Position numbers and translations under genes: made by a program. Shown piece after piece: positions 36,963-45,688 of a DNA stretch of 64,000 nucleotides. The stretch is from Streptococcus timonensis (lineage in GTDB: Bacteria > Bacillota > Bacilli > Lactobacillales > Streptococcaceae), in assembly GCF_900095845.1 (NCBI RefSeq), contig NZ_FMIX01000004.1, positions 1,123,501 to 1,187,500 on the forward strand, written 5' to 3'. The notes beneath the pieces were generated by a model. The model was given only the letters and a program-made list of their open reading frames with translations. It was not told where the DNA came from and ran no database searches. How positions within the stretch are numbered: position 1 is the stretch's first letter; the number at the start of each line of letters is the position of its first letter.

Positions 36963-37647
36963 CGTATCCGTACTCTCCTTTCGCTTCATCACGTACCACG
37001 CGACCATTTTCGATGGCAATAACGCGGTGGCGCAAGGTATTTACGATTTGGCTGTTGTGGGTCGCCATCAATACTGTTGTCCCTTGAAGGTTGATTCTTT
37101 CCAAGAGATTCATGATTTCCCACGAGTTATCTGGGTCCAAGTTCCCTGTTGGTTCATCGGCAATCAAGACCTTAGGATTGTTTACGATAGCACGGGCAAT
37201 GGCGATACGCTGTTGCTCACCACCTGATAATTCATTAGGGAAGGAACGTACCTTGTGCTTCAATCCAACTAGATCCAAGACTTCCATAACACGTTTTTTG
37301 ATATTACGACGTCTTTCACCAACTACCTCCATTGCGTAGGCAATGTTCTCATAAACAGTTTTCTTTGGTAACAGTTTGTAGTCCTGAAAGACCACTCCTA
37401 CGTTTCTACGTAGCATTGGAACATCTTTCTTTTTAATTTTAACAAGGTTATAGCCAGCAACTTGCAAGCTCCCGTTGTCGATTTTTACCTCACGATACAA
37501 GGCACGGATAAAGGTTGATTTTCCGGCACCTGAAGGTCCTACGATGTAGGCAAACTCTCCTGCATCGATACTTACAGTGACGCCACGTAGGGCAGTTGTC
37601 CCGTTGTCGTATTTTTTGACAACATCTCTCATTTCAATGATTGACAT
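36955..37647 (-). CDS. ftsE: cell division ATP-binding protein FtsE
   Basis: A 230-residue ABC ATPase that drives the FtsX signal to septal hydrolases. Walker A GPSGAGKST, Q-loop VVFQDYKLL, signature LSGGEQQR, Walker B VLIADEPTGNLD. It lies 15 bases after prfB and overlaps ftsX, the conserved prfB-ftsE-ftsX order of streptococci. Confidence 0.96.
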   Translation of the reverse strand: MSIIEMRDVVKKYDNGTTALRGVTVSIDAGEFAYIVGPSGAGKSTFIRALYREVKIDNGSLQVAGYNLVKIKKKDVPMLRRNVGVVFQDYKLLPKKTVYENIAYAMEVVGERRRNIKKRVMEVLDLVGLKHKVRSFPNELSGGEQQRIAIARAIVNNPKVLIADEPTGNLDPDNSWEIMNLLERINLQGTTVLMATHNSQIVNTLRHRVIAIENGRVVRDEAKGEYGYDD

Positions 37648-37662
37648 GTGACTTCCTTTCTA

Positions 37663-38758
37663 TTAACTAATACGCCATTTTAGATAGGCATCGATGAAAC
37701 CGTCTAGGTCTCCATCCATCACCTTATCTACTTGCGCAACTTCAAAGCTAGTACGATGGTCTTTGACCATAGTATAAGGGGTAAATACATAGGAGCGAAT
37801 TTGGCTTCCCCATGTAATTTCTTTTTTCTCTCCCTTAAGTGAGTCTACCTCAGCAGCTTTCTTTTCTTGCTCCATTTGGTAGAGTTTAGCTTGAAGCATC
37901 TTCATAGCACGGTCTCGGTTTCCGTACTGAGTACGGTCAACAGTTGATGCTACGACAATTCCTGTCGGAATATGAGTCAAACGTACACCGGTCGAAACCT
38001 TGTTGACGTTCTGTCCACCTGCTCCACCTGAACGGAAAGTATCCATCTTGATATCATCTTCTCGGATATCTACTTCGATGGTATCATCCAATTCTGGCAT
38101 GACTTCTACAGAAGTAAAAGAGGTGTGGCGACGTTTGGCTGAGTCAAATGGTGAGATACGCACCAAACGGTGAACTCCCATCTCTGACTTGAGGAGGCCA
38201 TAAGCATTTGGCCCTTCGAATGATAGGGTCACTGATTTGATTCCCGCTTCATCACCTGCTTGGTAATCCAAAATCTCAACCTTGAATCCCTTGGCATTTC
38301 CATAGCGAGTATACATCCGAAGGAGCATATCGCCCCAATCCTGAGCCTCTGTTCCTCCAGATCCTGGGTGAATCTCAAGGATAGCATTATTATGGTCATA
38401 AGGCTCAGACAAAAGAAGGGTCATCTCGTAGCTGGTCATCATTTGGTCCAAAGTCCCCAGCTGCTCGATTAACTCCTCACGGACAGATTCATCCTCTGCC
38501 AAAAAGTCTAGTAAGATTTCAACTTCATCCTGCAATTCTTCCATCTTGTGGAATGTATTATAGGTGTTTTTTAGTTCGTTTAATTCTTGCGACGTTTTTT
38601 GGGCCGCGATATTATCGTTCCAAAAATCAGGTTCAGTCATTTTGTTTTCCAAAATGGCAATATCTTCTTCTAACCTTTCGAGGTCAAAGAGACCCCCTAA
38701 AAGAAGCTAATTTTTCACGATTGGCGTCAATTTTCTGACGAATTTCTGAAATGTCCAT
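37663..38758 (-). CDS. prfB: peptide chain release factor 2, with programmed +1 frameshift
   Basis: RF2 terminates translation at UGA and UAA. The first reading frame starts at ATG 38758 ([20 protein letters not shown]...), runs 24 codons and meets TGA at 38686-38684. Translation continues after a +1 shift as [22 protein letters not shown] to 37663, giving about 364 residues. The catalytic GGQ loop lies in [17 protein letters not shown]. The tripeptide at the SPF position is present as SPF in [13 protein letters not shown]. Not a pseudogene: the stop is the normal autoregulatory site. It leads the ftsEX operon. Confidence 0.97.
38679..38700 (-). promoter_or_regulatory. prfB programmed frameshift site
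   Basis: On the minus strand an internal Shine-Dalgarno AGGGGG is followed three bases later by CTT TGA C. When RF2 is scarce the ribosome slips from CTT to TTT and reads GAC, bypassing the TGA. This is the canonical RF2 autoregulatory element. Confidence 0.95.
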
Positions 38759-38886
38759 AAATACTCCTTTTTGTATCTTTTTATTATACCATAAGTTCTC
38801 TTATTTATCTAATCTGCTTTTTGAAAATTTCTAAATACAAGTTTTGAATGCCTAGTAAAAGCCTTGGTATTACTAGTAAAATAAGA

Positions 38887-38920
38887 AAATCTCATAAGGT
38901 CTTTCTCATGAGATTTAGAG
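38887..38920 (-). terminator. terminator of the deaminase gene
   Basis: Perfect 9-base stem AAATCTCAT / ATGAGATTT with a 12-base loop; modest T content after it on the minus strand (TTCTTATTTT). It lies 20 bases past the stop at 38936. The remainder, to 38759, holds no gene. Confidence 0.65.
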
Positions 38921-38935
38921 ATTTTATACTTATTT

Positions 38936-40195
38936 TTACAAGTTAACCGTCAAAACTTGTCCGTCTTTTACGACTTGCTCACCAGCGATATAGACGTCGT
39001 CAACATCACTGGATTTGACGGCATAAACTAGGTGAGATAGCATGTTTTCTTGAGGTTGAAGATGGATTTTGCCTTGGGGTTGGATGACTAGGAAATCAGC
39101 TTGCTTGCCTACTTCTAGACTACCAATTTCAGCTTCCATTCCCAACACCTTAGCACCCTCGATTGTCAGTGCCTTGAGGGCGGTTTCGATTGGAAATTGG
39201 CTGGCATCACCACTCTTCATCTTCTGTAAGAGTGCTGCCGTCCTGCCGTCCTCAAACAAATCCAGGTTATTGTTTGAAGCAACTGAGTCCGTCGCAATAC
39301 CGACTGGCACCCCTGCTTGTTGAAGTTGGACGACTGGTGCAATCCCTGAGGCTAATTTAAGGTTGCTGATAGGATTGTGGGCGATAGCAACTTGTGAATT
39401 TGCTAAGCGGATAATCTCTGCTTCATTTAACTCCACACCATGGGCAAAGACAGCTTTATGGTCTAAATAGCCAAGCTCATCTAGAAAGGCTAATGGGCGT
39501 TTACCATAGCGTTTCAGGATAATTCCTGACTCTTCCTGGGTTTCTGCCACGTGGATATGAAGAGGAATGTTTTCTTCTTTTGCTAGCTTAAGACTTGCCT
39601 CTAGCAAATCTCGACTACAACTGTAGGGCGAATGAGGGGCCACCATCACCTTGAAATTTGGGTCTTGGTAGCCTTTGATTGTCTCGATAACAGCTCGAGT
39701 TCTGGCTATAGTTTCAGCCGTCGTCTCCACATCTGAAGAAAAGAGGGTTGGAGAAAAATAGCAACGCATCTTGGATGCCTTGACTGCCTCATAAATCTCA
39801 GCTATATCCACTCCATTAGGATTGTACATATCATTGAAAGTTGTCGTTCCTGACTGGAGCATCTCTGTTAGCGCCTCTTTGACGGCCTTTGTAGTCATCT
39901 CTGGTGTGAATTCTGCTTCTGCTGGCCATATATAGTCCTCTAGCCATTCGTGGAGATTGCTATCATCACGAATGCCCCTCAAGCCTGTCATGGCAGAGTG
40001 AGTATGACAGTTAACCAAACCAGGCATAATCCAGGCACCCTGATAGTCTATGATTTGATCTGCTTGTTTAAGAATCTCTTGATTTTCCTGACCGACATAG
40101 ACGATTTGGGATTCTTTGACAGCCAAAATCCCATCCAAATAGACGTGGAAATCTTGGTCACAAGTCACGATATTTACATGCTGAAAGACTTTCAT
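38936..40195 (-). CDS. 5'-methylthioadenosine/S-adenosylhomocysteine deaminase-like amidohydrolase
   Basis: A 419-residue TRZ/ATZ-family metal-dependent amidohydrolase, probably deaminating MTA or SAH in methionine/SAM salvage. Metal ligands and active-site residues are visible: CHTHSAM (HxH), HVAETQEE, FAHGVEL, HNPISNLKLASG and ATDSVASNNN (Asp). A C-terminal beta-strand domain closes the fold (ADFLVIQPQ). Other ATZ substrates such as guanine-like rings are possible. It follows the ABC exporter genes (121-base gap with terminator), as in the pneumococcal SP1356-1358 group as recalled. Confidence 0.87.
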   Translation of the reverse strand: MKVFQHVNIVTCDQDFHVYLDGILAVKESQIVYVGQENQEILKQADQIIDYQGAWIMPGLVNCHTHSAMTGLRGIRDDSNLHEWLEDYIWPAEAEFTPEMTTKAVKEALTEMLQSGTTTFNDMYNPNGVDIAEIYEAVKASKMRCYFSPTLFSSDVETTAETIARTRAVIETIKGYQDPNFKVMVAPHSPYSCSRDLLEASLKLAKEENIPLHIHVAETQEESGIILKRYGKRPLAFLDELGYLDHKAVFAHGVELNEAEIIRLANSQVAIAHNPISNLKLASGIAPVVQLQQAGVPVGIATDSVASNNNLDLFEDGRTAALLQKMKSGDASQFPIETALKALTIEGAKVLGMEAEIGSLEVGKQADFLVIQPQGKIHLQPQENMLSHLVYAVKSSDVDDVYIAGEQVVKDGQVLTVNL

Positions 40196-40254
40196 CCCTA
40201 GGTTCCTTTTCTATATAAGTATTCATACTGGATAATTTTTCTAGCTATTGTAAC

Positions 40255-40284
40255 AAAAAAGTCACCCGAAGGCAACTTTTCTTG
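40255..40284 (-). terminator. terminator of the ABC exporter operon
   Basis: On the minus strand AAAAGTTGCC pairs with GGTGACTTTT (one mismatch) around a TTC loop, followed by TTTTGTTAC. It lies between the exporter stop (40317) and the deaminase start (40195). Confidence 0.8.
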
Positions 40285-40316
40285 TTTGTTCATTGGCATT
40301 ATAATGGCTTTCCCAT

Positions 40317-42065
40317 TTATTCTGGGCTAAAAGCTGCTACTTGCTGCATTTGATAGTATTTGCCTTTTCTCGTCATGAGTTCCTCATGATTGCCATATTC
40401 AACAATATCTCCATCGACCAAGACAAGAATCAAATCAGCATCTTGAATGGTCGATAAACGGTGGGCAATGATAAAGCTTGTCCGTCCTTTCATGAGTTTA
40501 GCAAAGGCATCTTGAACCAGCACCTCCGTCCGAGTATCGATGGATGAAGTCGCCTCGTCTAAGATCAGAATCTTAGGAATGGCTAGAAAGACACGTGCGA
40601 TGGTCAAGAGCTGAGCCTGACCGACAGATAGAGATTCACCTGCATTCTCAAGCTTGGTATCATAGCCCTGTGGCAATTGTTGGATAAAGAAATCTGCGTT
40701 AGCTGCCTTGGCTGCTGCAATGACCTGCTCTCGGCTAGCATCAGGATTGCCAAAGGTAATATTGTCATGAATGGTTCCCTGCTTGAGCCAAGTTTCTTGA
40801 AGTACCATCCCAAACTGCTGTCGAAGGGATGCTCTAGTATAGTCGTAAATAGAATGACCGTCTAGCAAAATAGCTCCTGAGTTAATCGGGTAAAAACGCA
40901 TGAGGAGATTGATAAGGGTTGACTTCCCAGCACCCGTTGGTCCAACGATAGCAACCTTACTACCAGCTGGAATATCAATAGACAGATCCTTAATCAAGAT
41001 CTTTTCAGGATTGTAACCAAAAGAAACATGTTTAAAGGAAATAGCTCCCTTGACTTGGTCGCTTTTCAATTCTTTAAGACCAGTTTCTGTAACCTCTGGA
41101 CTTGTTAGAACAGCATAAACACGTTCTGCACAAGCTAAGGCGCTTTGCAACTCGGCTAAGACTGATGAAATATCGTTAAAAGGCTTGGTGTACTGCTGTA
41201 CATAGTTCAAAAAGGTCACTAAACGCCCAACCGTCAAAGAAGAACCCGCCATGATGCGTAAAGCTCCAACACCAGCAAGTAGGACATAAATAAGGGAATT
41301 GACAAATCGTGTCGAAGGATTGACTGTTGATGAATAAAAGATAGCCGACTGAGAATAACCTGCGTAGTTGTCATTTGCCTCATGAAGTCTCTCGATAAAT
41401 TCTTCCTGAGCATTGAAGGACTGGATAATATTCTGTTGGGTGAGCGATTCTTCTATCAGCTGAGTCTGAATCCCCCTAGTCTCTGTCTGCTTTTGAAAGA
41501 GATGGTAGGATTTCTTAGCGATAAAGCGTGAAATGACCATAGATAGAGGTGTTAAGAGCAGAACCAAGAGAGTCATCAATAGATGGATTTGGAGCATAGC
41601 AAGGATGTTGACCAAAATCATCAAAACTCCTATGAAAAATTGGTTAAAAATCATATTCAGACCCGCTGCCAACTGCTCGATATCTGTCGTTACACGGCTG
41701 ACCATTTCTCCACTCCCCTGTCTATCTACAAGGGCAATCGGAAGACGATGGAGCTTTTCAATGATTTTTTCGCGCAAATCTCTGGTATAGGAGAAAATTA
41801 GTCGATTATAGAGGAGAGGATTTGCCCATTGTACCAGCGTATTCCCAATGACCACCAAAATCATCTGGAGGATAATCTGCCAAAATACCTGGGATGAACC
41901 ATCGACTAGGACTTGGTCAATCACCTGTCCTATCAAGATTGGCAGATAGATTGATAAGGCCACTTGAGCGATGGTTCCTAAGAAAGCCAGGAAAAGAAGG
42001 ACGGGATGGCCAGCTAAATCTTTTGCTAATCGTTTAAGGGTTTGACTTGCATGTTTGCCTTTCAT
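40317..42065 (-). CDS. ABC exporter half-transporter (catalytically complete partner)
   Basis: A 582-residue fused membrane-ATPase exporter. Six TM helices (about residues 20-310) are followed by an ATPase with Walker A GPTGAGKST, Q-loop VLQETWL, signature LSVGQAQ and Walker B ILILDEATSSID with catalytic Glu. The signature departs from LSGGQ. The upstream partner has Asp in its Walker B, so the pair looks like an asymmetric heterodimeric multidrug-type exporter. The start MKGKHASQTLKR has an AAAGGAGG ribosome site inside the end of the partner gene. With the partner truncated by the prophage this protein probably cannot form its normal complex. Confidence 0.9.
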   Translation of the reverse strand: MKGKHASQTLKRLAKDLAGHPVLLFLAFLGTIAQVALSIYLPILIGQVIDQVLVDGSSQVFWQIILQMILVVIGNTLVQWANPLLYNRLIFSYTRDLREKIIEKLHRLPIALVDRQGSGEMVSRVTTDIEQLAAGLNMIFNQFFIGVLMILVNILAMLQIHLLMTLLVLLLTPLSMVISRFIAKKSYHLFQKQTETRGIQTQLIEESLTQQNIIQSFNAQEEFIERLHEANDNYAGYSQSAIFYSSTVNPSTRFVNSLIYVLLAGVGALRIMAGSSLTVGRLVTFLNYVQQYTKPFNDISSVLAELQSALACAERVYAVLTSPEVTETGLKELKSDQVKGAISFKHVSFGYNPEKILIKDLSIDIPAGSKVAIVGPTGAGKSTLINLLMRFYPINSGAILLDGHSIYDYTRASLRQQFGMVLQETWLKQGTIHDNITFGNPDASREQVIAAAKAANADFFIQQLPQGYDTKLENAGESLSVGQAQLLTIARVFLAIPKILILDEATSSIDTRTEVLVQDAFAKLMKGRTSFIIAHRLSTIQDADLILVLVDGDIVEYGNHEELMTRKGKYYQMQQVAAFSPE

Positions 42066-42066
42066 T

Positions 42067-42609
42067 CTAGTCCTCCTTTCCATGTTGAGATGCATTGATT
42101 TCACGATAGACTTGGCTAGTCTCCATCAATTCCTCATGATTTCCAAGTGCTAATTGCTCCCCTTTCTCTAAAAGAAAAATTTGATCTGCAATCTTCAAGG
42201 TTGAAGTTCGTTGGGAAATCAAGATTAAGCTGGTGTTTGGTATCTTATCTTGAACAGCCTTCAGAAGATTGGACTCAGTAATGGTATCAAGAGCCGAAGT
42301 CGCATCATCCAAGATGAGGAATGGTGCTCGACGCAAGACTGCCCGGGCAATCGATAAACGTTGCTTTTGCCCACCGGAGAAATTACGGCCTCCTGCTTGA
42401 ACCTCTGCATCCAGCTGGCCTTCCTTGTCACTGACAAAATCCTTGGCCTGGGCAATTTCTAAAGCCTGCCAGAGTTCTTGGTCGGAGACTGTTTCTTCCA
42501 TACCCAGAGTCAAGTTAGAACGAATGGTTCCCTTAAAGAGTTCAACTTTTTGAGAAACATAAGCCATCCAGGACCGCCATTCAGAAAGATTGCGAGGACT
42601 ACGTCCATC
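42067..42609 (-). pseudogene. 3' fragment of an ABC exporter gene cut by prophage insertion
   Basis: Encodes only the last 180 or so residues of an exporter ATPase, starting at DGRSPRNLSEWRS (in full proteins this follows Walker A) and continuing MAYVSQKVELFKG, signature FSGGQKQR, Walker B FLILDDATSALD (Asp in place of catalytic Glu) and an H-loop replaced by SQR. Walker A and the whole membrane domain are missing. The frame meets TGA at 42612-42610, beyond which the sequence no longer resembles an ABC protein. The rest should lie at the other prophage end, outside the window. An internal ATG (42567) could express a fragment, but it would be inactive. Confidence 0.9.
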
Positions 42610-42648
42610 TCAATCAAGGATACTAAAATTATCACTTAAAAAACAAAA
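42605..42648. other. probable prophage-host junction (attachment site region)
   Basis: ABC homology ends at about 42609, and the phage lysis terminator begins at 42649. The att core must lie at or near this boundary. It cannot be delimited without the other prophage end. No tRNA gene is involved, so integration is into a coding sequence. Confidence 0.6.
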
Positions 42649-42678
42649 AAACCACAAGCATAAGCCTGTGGTTTCTGT
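42645..42678 (-). terminator. terminator of the phage late operon, after the endolysin
   Basis: On the minus strand AAACCACAGGC pairs with GCTTGTGGTTT (one mismatch) around a TTAT loop, followed by TTTTGTTTTTT. It lies 36 bases past the endolysin stop. No gene lies between 42610 and 42713. Confidence 0.9.
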
Positions 42679-42713
42679 TTGTATAATTAACTTGAAATTC
42701 TTTCTGTTATATT

Positions 42714-43718
42714 TTATTTTTCTGCTTTAGCCTGAGCCAATGTAATCAGTCCATCAGGCTCTACCTCAAACTCAGGCTTGTCAGCAAGTGACCCGTCATC
42801 CTTGAGATAGTACCAGCCAGTTCCATCTGCTGATTTAACAAAGGCATTAGATACCATTGATCCTTTTTGATAGTCTAAGAAATACCATGTTTCCTTATAT
42901 TTGACCCATCCTGTGACCATAGCGCCCTGATTATCAAAATAGTACCAGCTATTATCAATCAATACCCATCCAGTGGCCATAGCGCCATTTGGTAATAAAT
43001 AGTACCAGTTAGTGTCTGAGTGTTTATGCCATGTGTTAGCTTTCATGTAGCCATTGCTATCAAAGAAATACCAGACATCATCAATAACTTGCCATTTATT
43101 AGTAGGATATGTGCCATCTTCATTGACATACCACCACCCCGTACTATTATTGTGCCATCCAGCCTCTGCTTTGGCCTCTCCTAGCATTTCCTGAACGGTT
43201 GATCCTAGACTTTGATAGTGCTTGATTTTAGCAATGACATAATCTCTAAGACTATCATTATAGCCACCGTGCAAAGCTAAAGAACGTGCAGGGCATGAGG
43301 TGCTTGAAAATTCATTGTGGAATTTGATGTTTGAATAGTTCGGAGTATCACCATAATAGGTCATATCCTCAGCCATCTGTCTCAAGACCATGTTTTCATT
43401 TTCAATAAATTCAGCGTCTGAGGCATTATATTGCTGACAAACTTCATAGCTGATAGAGTTCATGTTAGCGTCATAGTTAGCAGCTGACCAGGTGCCACTG
43501 TATGTATTTTCAACTCTTGCAATAGTGTCACGGTTAATGTAATAGTGAGCAAATCCTAGAGCTGACTGACCGTTATTATATCGTGAGCGTAACCAACTCA
43601 CATAACTCTCAGGGGTCATGGAGCCAGCGTCATTGTGCAGAATATAGTATTTTGGCTTATGTGTAGGTCTTGCCCCAGCAATTCCATTAAATACATTAGT
43701 ATTGATAATTTCTACCAT
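42714..43718 (-). CDS. phage endolysin: N-acetylmuramoyl-L-alanine amidase with choline-binding repeats
   Basis: A 334-residue lysin that cuts the peptidoglycan stem peptide and binds choline on teichoic acids. The N-terminal amidase_2 domain (about 1-165) has zinc ligands His28 (YILHNDAG), His134 (KFHNEFSS) and Cys142 (STSCPARSL). Residues about 187-315 are five or six choline-binding repeats (GWWYVNEDG, WYYFDNQGAM, TGWVKYKETWYFLD). The final segment (ADGTGWYYLKDDGSLADKPE) closely resembles the C-terminus of host LytA, with a short extra tail AQAKAEK. AAAGGAAA ribosome site. Release would need the holin encoded upstream. Confidence 0.93.
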   Translation of the reverse strand: MVEIINTNVFNGIAGARPTHKPKYYILHNDAGSMTPESYVSWLRSRYNNGQSALGFAHYYINRDTIARVENTYSGTWSAANYDANMNSISYEVCQQYNASDAEFIENENMVLRQMAEDMTYYGDTPNYSNIKFHNEFSSTSCPARSLALHGGYNDSLRDYVIAKIKHYQSLGSTVQEMLGEAKAEAGWHNNSTGWWYVNEDGTYPTNKWQVIDDVWYFFDSNGYMKANTWHKHSDTNWYYLLPNGAMATGWVLIDNSWYYFDNQGAMVTGWVKYKETWYFLDYQKGSMVSNAFVKSADGTGWYYLKDDGSLADKPEFEVEPDGLITLAQAKAEK

Positions 43719-43736
43719 TTAAAATTTCCTTTCATG

Positions 43737-45359
43737 TTATGGGAGAGTTGTTGGCCATGGTTCACTAGTTAAGTACGAGATAGAACTTACACGGATGTCC
43801 CCAATGTCTCTATCGGTAGGTACAGGGTCAGTAAATTGGAAGCGTAGCATGTTACTGTCTCCGTACCCTCCAAGATACCATGTACCGTATGGTGTGCCTT
43901 TATCGTTGTAAATACCACCAATTAAAGATGACTCTGAACGAAAGCCATAAGGAACTCCACTCAACCCTAAAATATAGCAGTTTCTTTCCTTGTCGCTTCC
44001 TTGTGGACTATATCCAGCACCACCTCTACGAACGACACCGAACCATCCCCAAGAAAGTCCACCGAATTGATACATGACTGTATCGTTTTTTCTTCGCACT
44101 TTCAAAAATGAAGAACCTAGTTTCGACTGAATATTCAAAGTTCGCCAACCAGTATCACCAGTTAGCACCTCCCATCCTTGATTGTCAGTGCCTCGTCTTT
44201 TAATCCATTTCAAAGCGCCATTTGTGGCTACTGTGTCCACATAGGTAGTTCCTACTGGTGCTACAACCTTACCATTAGGCATGCCTTGACCGTGGATTTC
44301 ATACTCATTGACTTGTCCACTTGTATTAGCTGGAGCGCTTGGCAAGACAACACTGCCACCACCACCAGACAAACTAAGAGTGGTACCGTTAAGATTGAGC
44401 CTTTGAGGTTCTTTTTGTTCAATGAGAGAAAGTCTTTGCTTGACTCCACTGTCATTATACGGCTGAGGGATTTCTGATTTTTTAGCATACTCATCTAAAT
44501 TTTGATGTTGAGTAAGGTAGCCCTTACCAGCTAGAGCCTCCTCAGTCACAAATTTTGAGGTATCTACCTCTTTTTTGTTTTCAAGAGTCTCAACTCGTTT
44601 CTTGAGCTCGGTATCATTGTAGGGGTCAGGTAGCTCTGAGTGTTTAACGTAGTCATCCAAGCTCTGATGTTGAGTCAAGTACCCTTTGCCATCTAATTCT
44701 GACTTAGTGACTAAATCGCTAGTGTCCACACCTGGCTTATTCTCTAAGGCCACTACACGCTCTACAAGTGGCTTGTCATCATAGATGGTGTCATTGTCAG
44801 GCTTGGCCTTTAAAGCCTTGATGTCGTCCAAAATACTGACCACATCACTCTGATTAGCCTTACTTGCAAGCTCAGCTCTTAGCTCACTATCATCATAAGC
44901 TGCGCCTGGAGTGTTATTTTTAGGTAGCAAGCTCTCAAGCTCATCCTTTGTCACAATGTTATTGACATCTATGACACGCTTTGTCTGCGACTCCATAACA
45001 GGTGCCTGAGTAGCCTTGTCAATCTCACTAACTTTCACATGGAAAGAGAAAGCATATACATCAGCTGATTTTTTAACCTTTTCAAAATAGATGTACCCTA
45101 CTACTGTCTCACTTGCAATTATCAAAGAATTGTCAAATTTGACTGTAAAACTATTGCCCTCTGTGGTAGCCTCTACCTCTTTATAGCGATTGGTGCCCTT
45201 AAAATGAAAGAGACAGATGACTTTCTCAGCTGTCAACTCATTAATAGTAAAGTGAAATTCAGCTATCTCTTTATCTTTACTGTAGAGCTCATGCTGGAGC
45301 TTATCAATTCCCCTGATATTGCTTGTCAGCTCTATCTTTTTGCTGATAATTTTTTCCAA
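43737..45359 (-). CDS. BppU-like baseplate/receptor-binding protein with 54-residue repeats
   Basis: A 540-residue structural protein. Residues 1-115 match the N-terminal domain of phage baseplate upper proteins (BppU), which anchors to the tail tip. Residues 193-246 and 247-300 are two tandem 54-residue repeats (each containing GKGYLTQHQ), with partial copies at about 154-170 and 301-318. Residues from about 325 form a compositionally different C-terminal head likely to bind the host surface, with segments such as GGAGYSPQGSDKERNCYILG. It lies, unusually, between holin and endolysin genes, after a terminator. AAAGGAGGGC ribosome site. The host ligand is unknown. Confidence 0.75.
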   Translation of the reverse strand: MEKIISKKIELTSNIRGIDKLQHELYSKDKEIAEFHFTINELTAEKVICLFHFKGTNRYKEVEATTEGNSFTVKFDNSLIIASETVVGYIYFEKVKKSADVYAFSFHVKVSEIDKATQAPVMESQTKRVIDVNNIVTKDELESLLPKNNTPGAAYDDSELRAELASKANQSDVVSILDDIKALKAKPDNDTIYDDKPLVERVVALENKPGVDTSDLVTKSELDGKGYLTQHQSLDDYVKHSELPDPYNDTELKKRVETLENKKEVDTSKFVTEEALAGKGYLTQHQNLDEYAKKSEIPQPYNDSGVKQRLSLIEQKEPQRLNLNGTTLSLSGGGGSVVLPSAPANTSGQVNEYEIHGQGMPNGKVVAPVGTTYVDTVATNGALKWIKRRGTDNQGWEVLTGDTGWRTLNIQSKLGSSFLKVRRKNDTVMYQFGGLSWGWFGVVRRGGAGYSPQGSDKERNCYILGLSGVPYGFRSESSLIGGIYNDKGTPYGTWYLGGYGDSNMLRFQFTDPVPTDRDIGDIRVSSISYLTSEPWPTTLP

Positions 45360-45382
45360 TTTTTGCCCTCCTTTCTAATAAA

Positions 45383-45407
45383 AAAGAGAGCCTAGTAGGC
45401 TCTCTAT
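45383..45407 (-). terminator. terminator between holin and BppU-like gene
   Basis: Perfect 9-base stem AGAGAGCCT / AGGCTCTCT with a 3-base loop, followed on the minus strand by TTTTTTATTAG. It separates the holin (stop 45410) from the BppU-like and endolysin genes. Confidence 0.85.
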
Positions 45408-45409
45408 GT

Positions 45410-45685
45410 TTAATCTTTGCTAGGCTCTGTATATGTCATAGCTCTTGAGCTGTCTGACAAACCTGCTGTAGTAGGGTCAGGCACAATATTTAGAGCGCTC
45501 ACGATTGAGAGCCCAATAAGGTAGGGATTGCCTAAGAATTTCAAAAACAATTCATAAACCCCAGCCCAGCTAGTCAAATCCTCAAATTTTAACCCAAAAT
45601 AGGTCAAAATAGGTAGGATGATAGCAAGTAATAAACGAATAACAAACGCTCTATTATTAAAACGTACTAGCCAGTTAATTTTCAT
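45410..45685 (-). CDS. phage holin, phiLC3 family
   Basis: A 91-residue membrane protein. It opens MKINWLVRFNNRAFVIRLL, typical of phiLC3-type (Phage_holin_1) holins, and has two hydrophobic helices (about 15-33 and 52-68) and a polar tail. Holins permeabilise the membrane to let the lysin out. It starts 3 bases after the stop of the preceding membrane protein gene, so the two are coupled. Confidence 0.9.
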   Translation of the reverse strand: MKINWLVRFNNRAFVIRLLLAIILPILTYFGLKFEDLTSWAGVYELFLKFLGNPYLIGLSIVSALNIVPDPTTAGLSDSSRAMTYTEPSKD

Positions 45686-45688
45686 GTT

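Noticed and set aside
37663-38758. prfB as a frameshifted pseudogene
   Set aside because: The AGGGGG and CTT TGA C signals are the canonical programmed frameshift of RF2.
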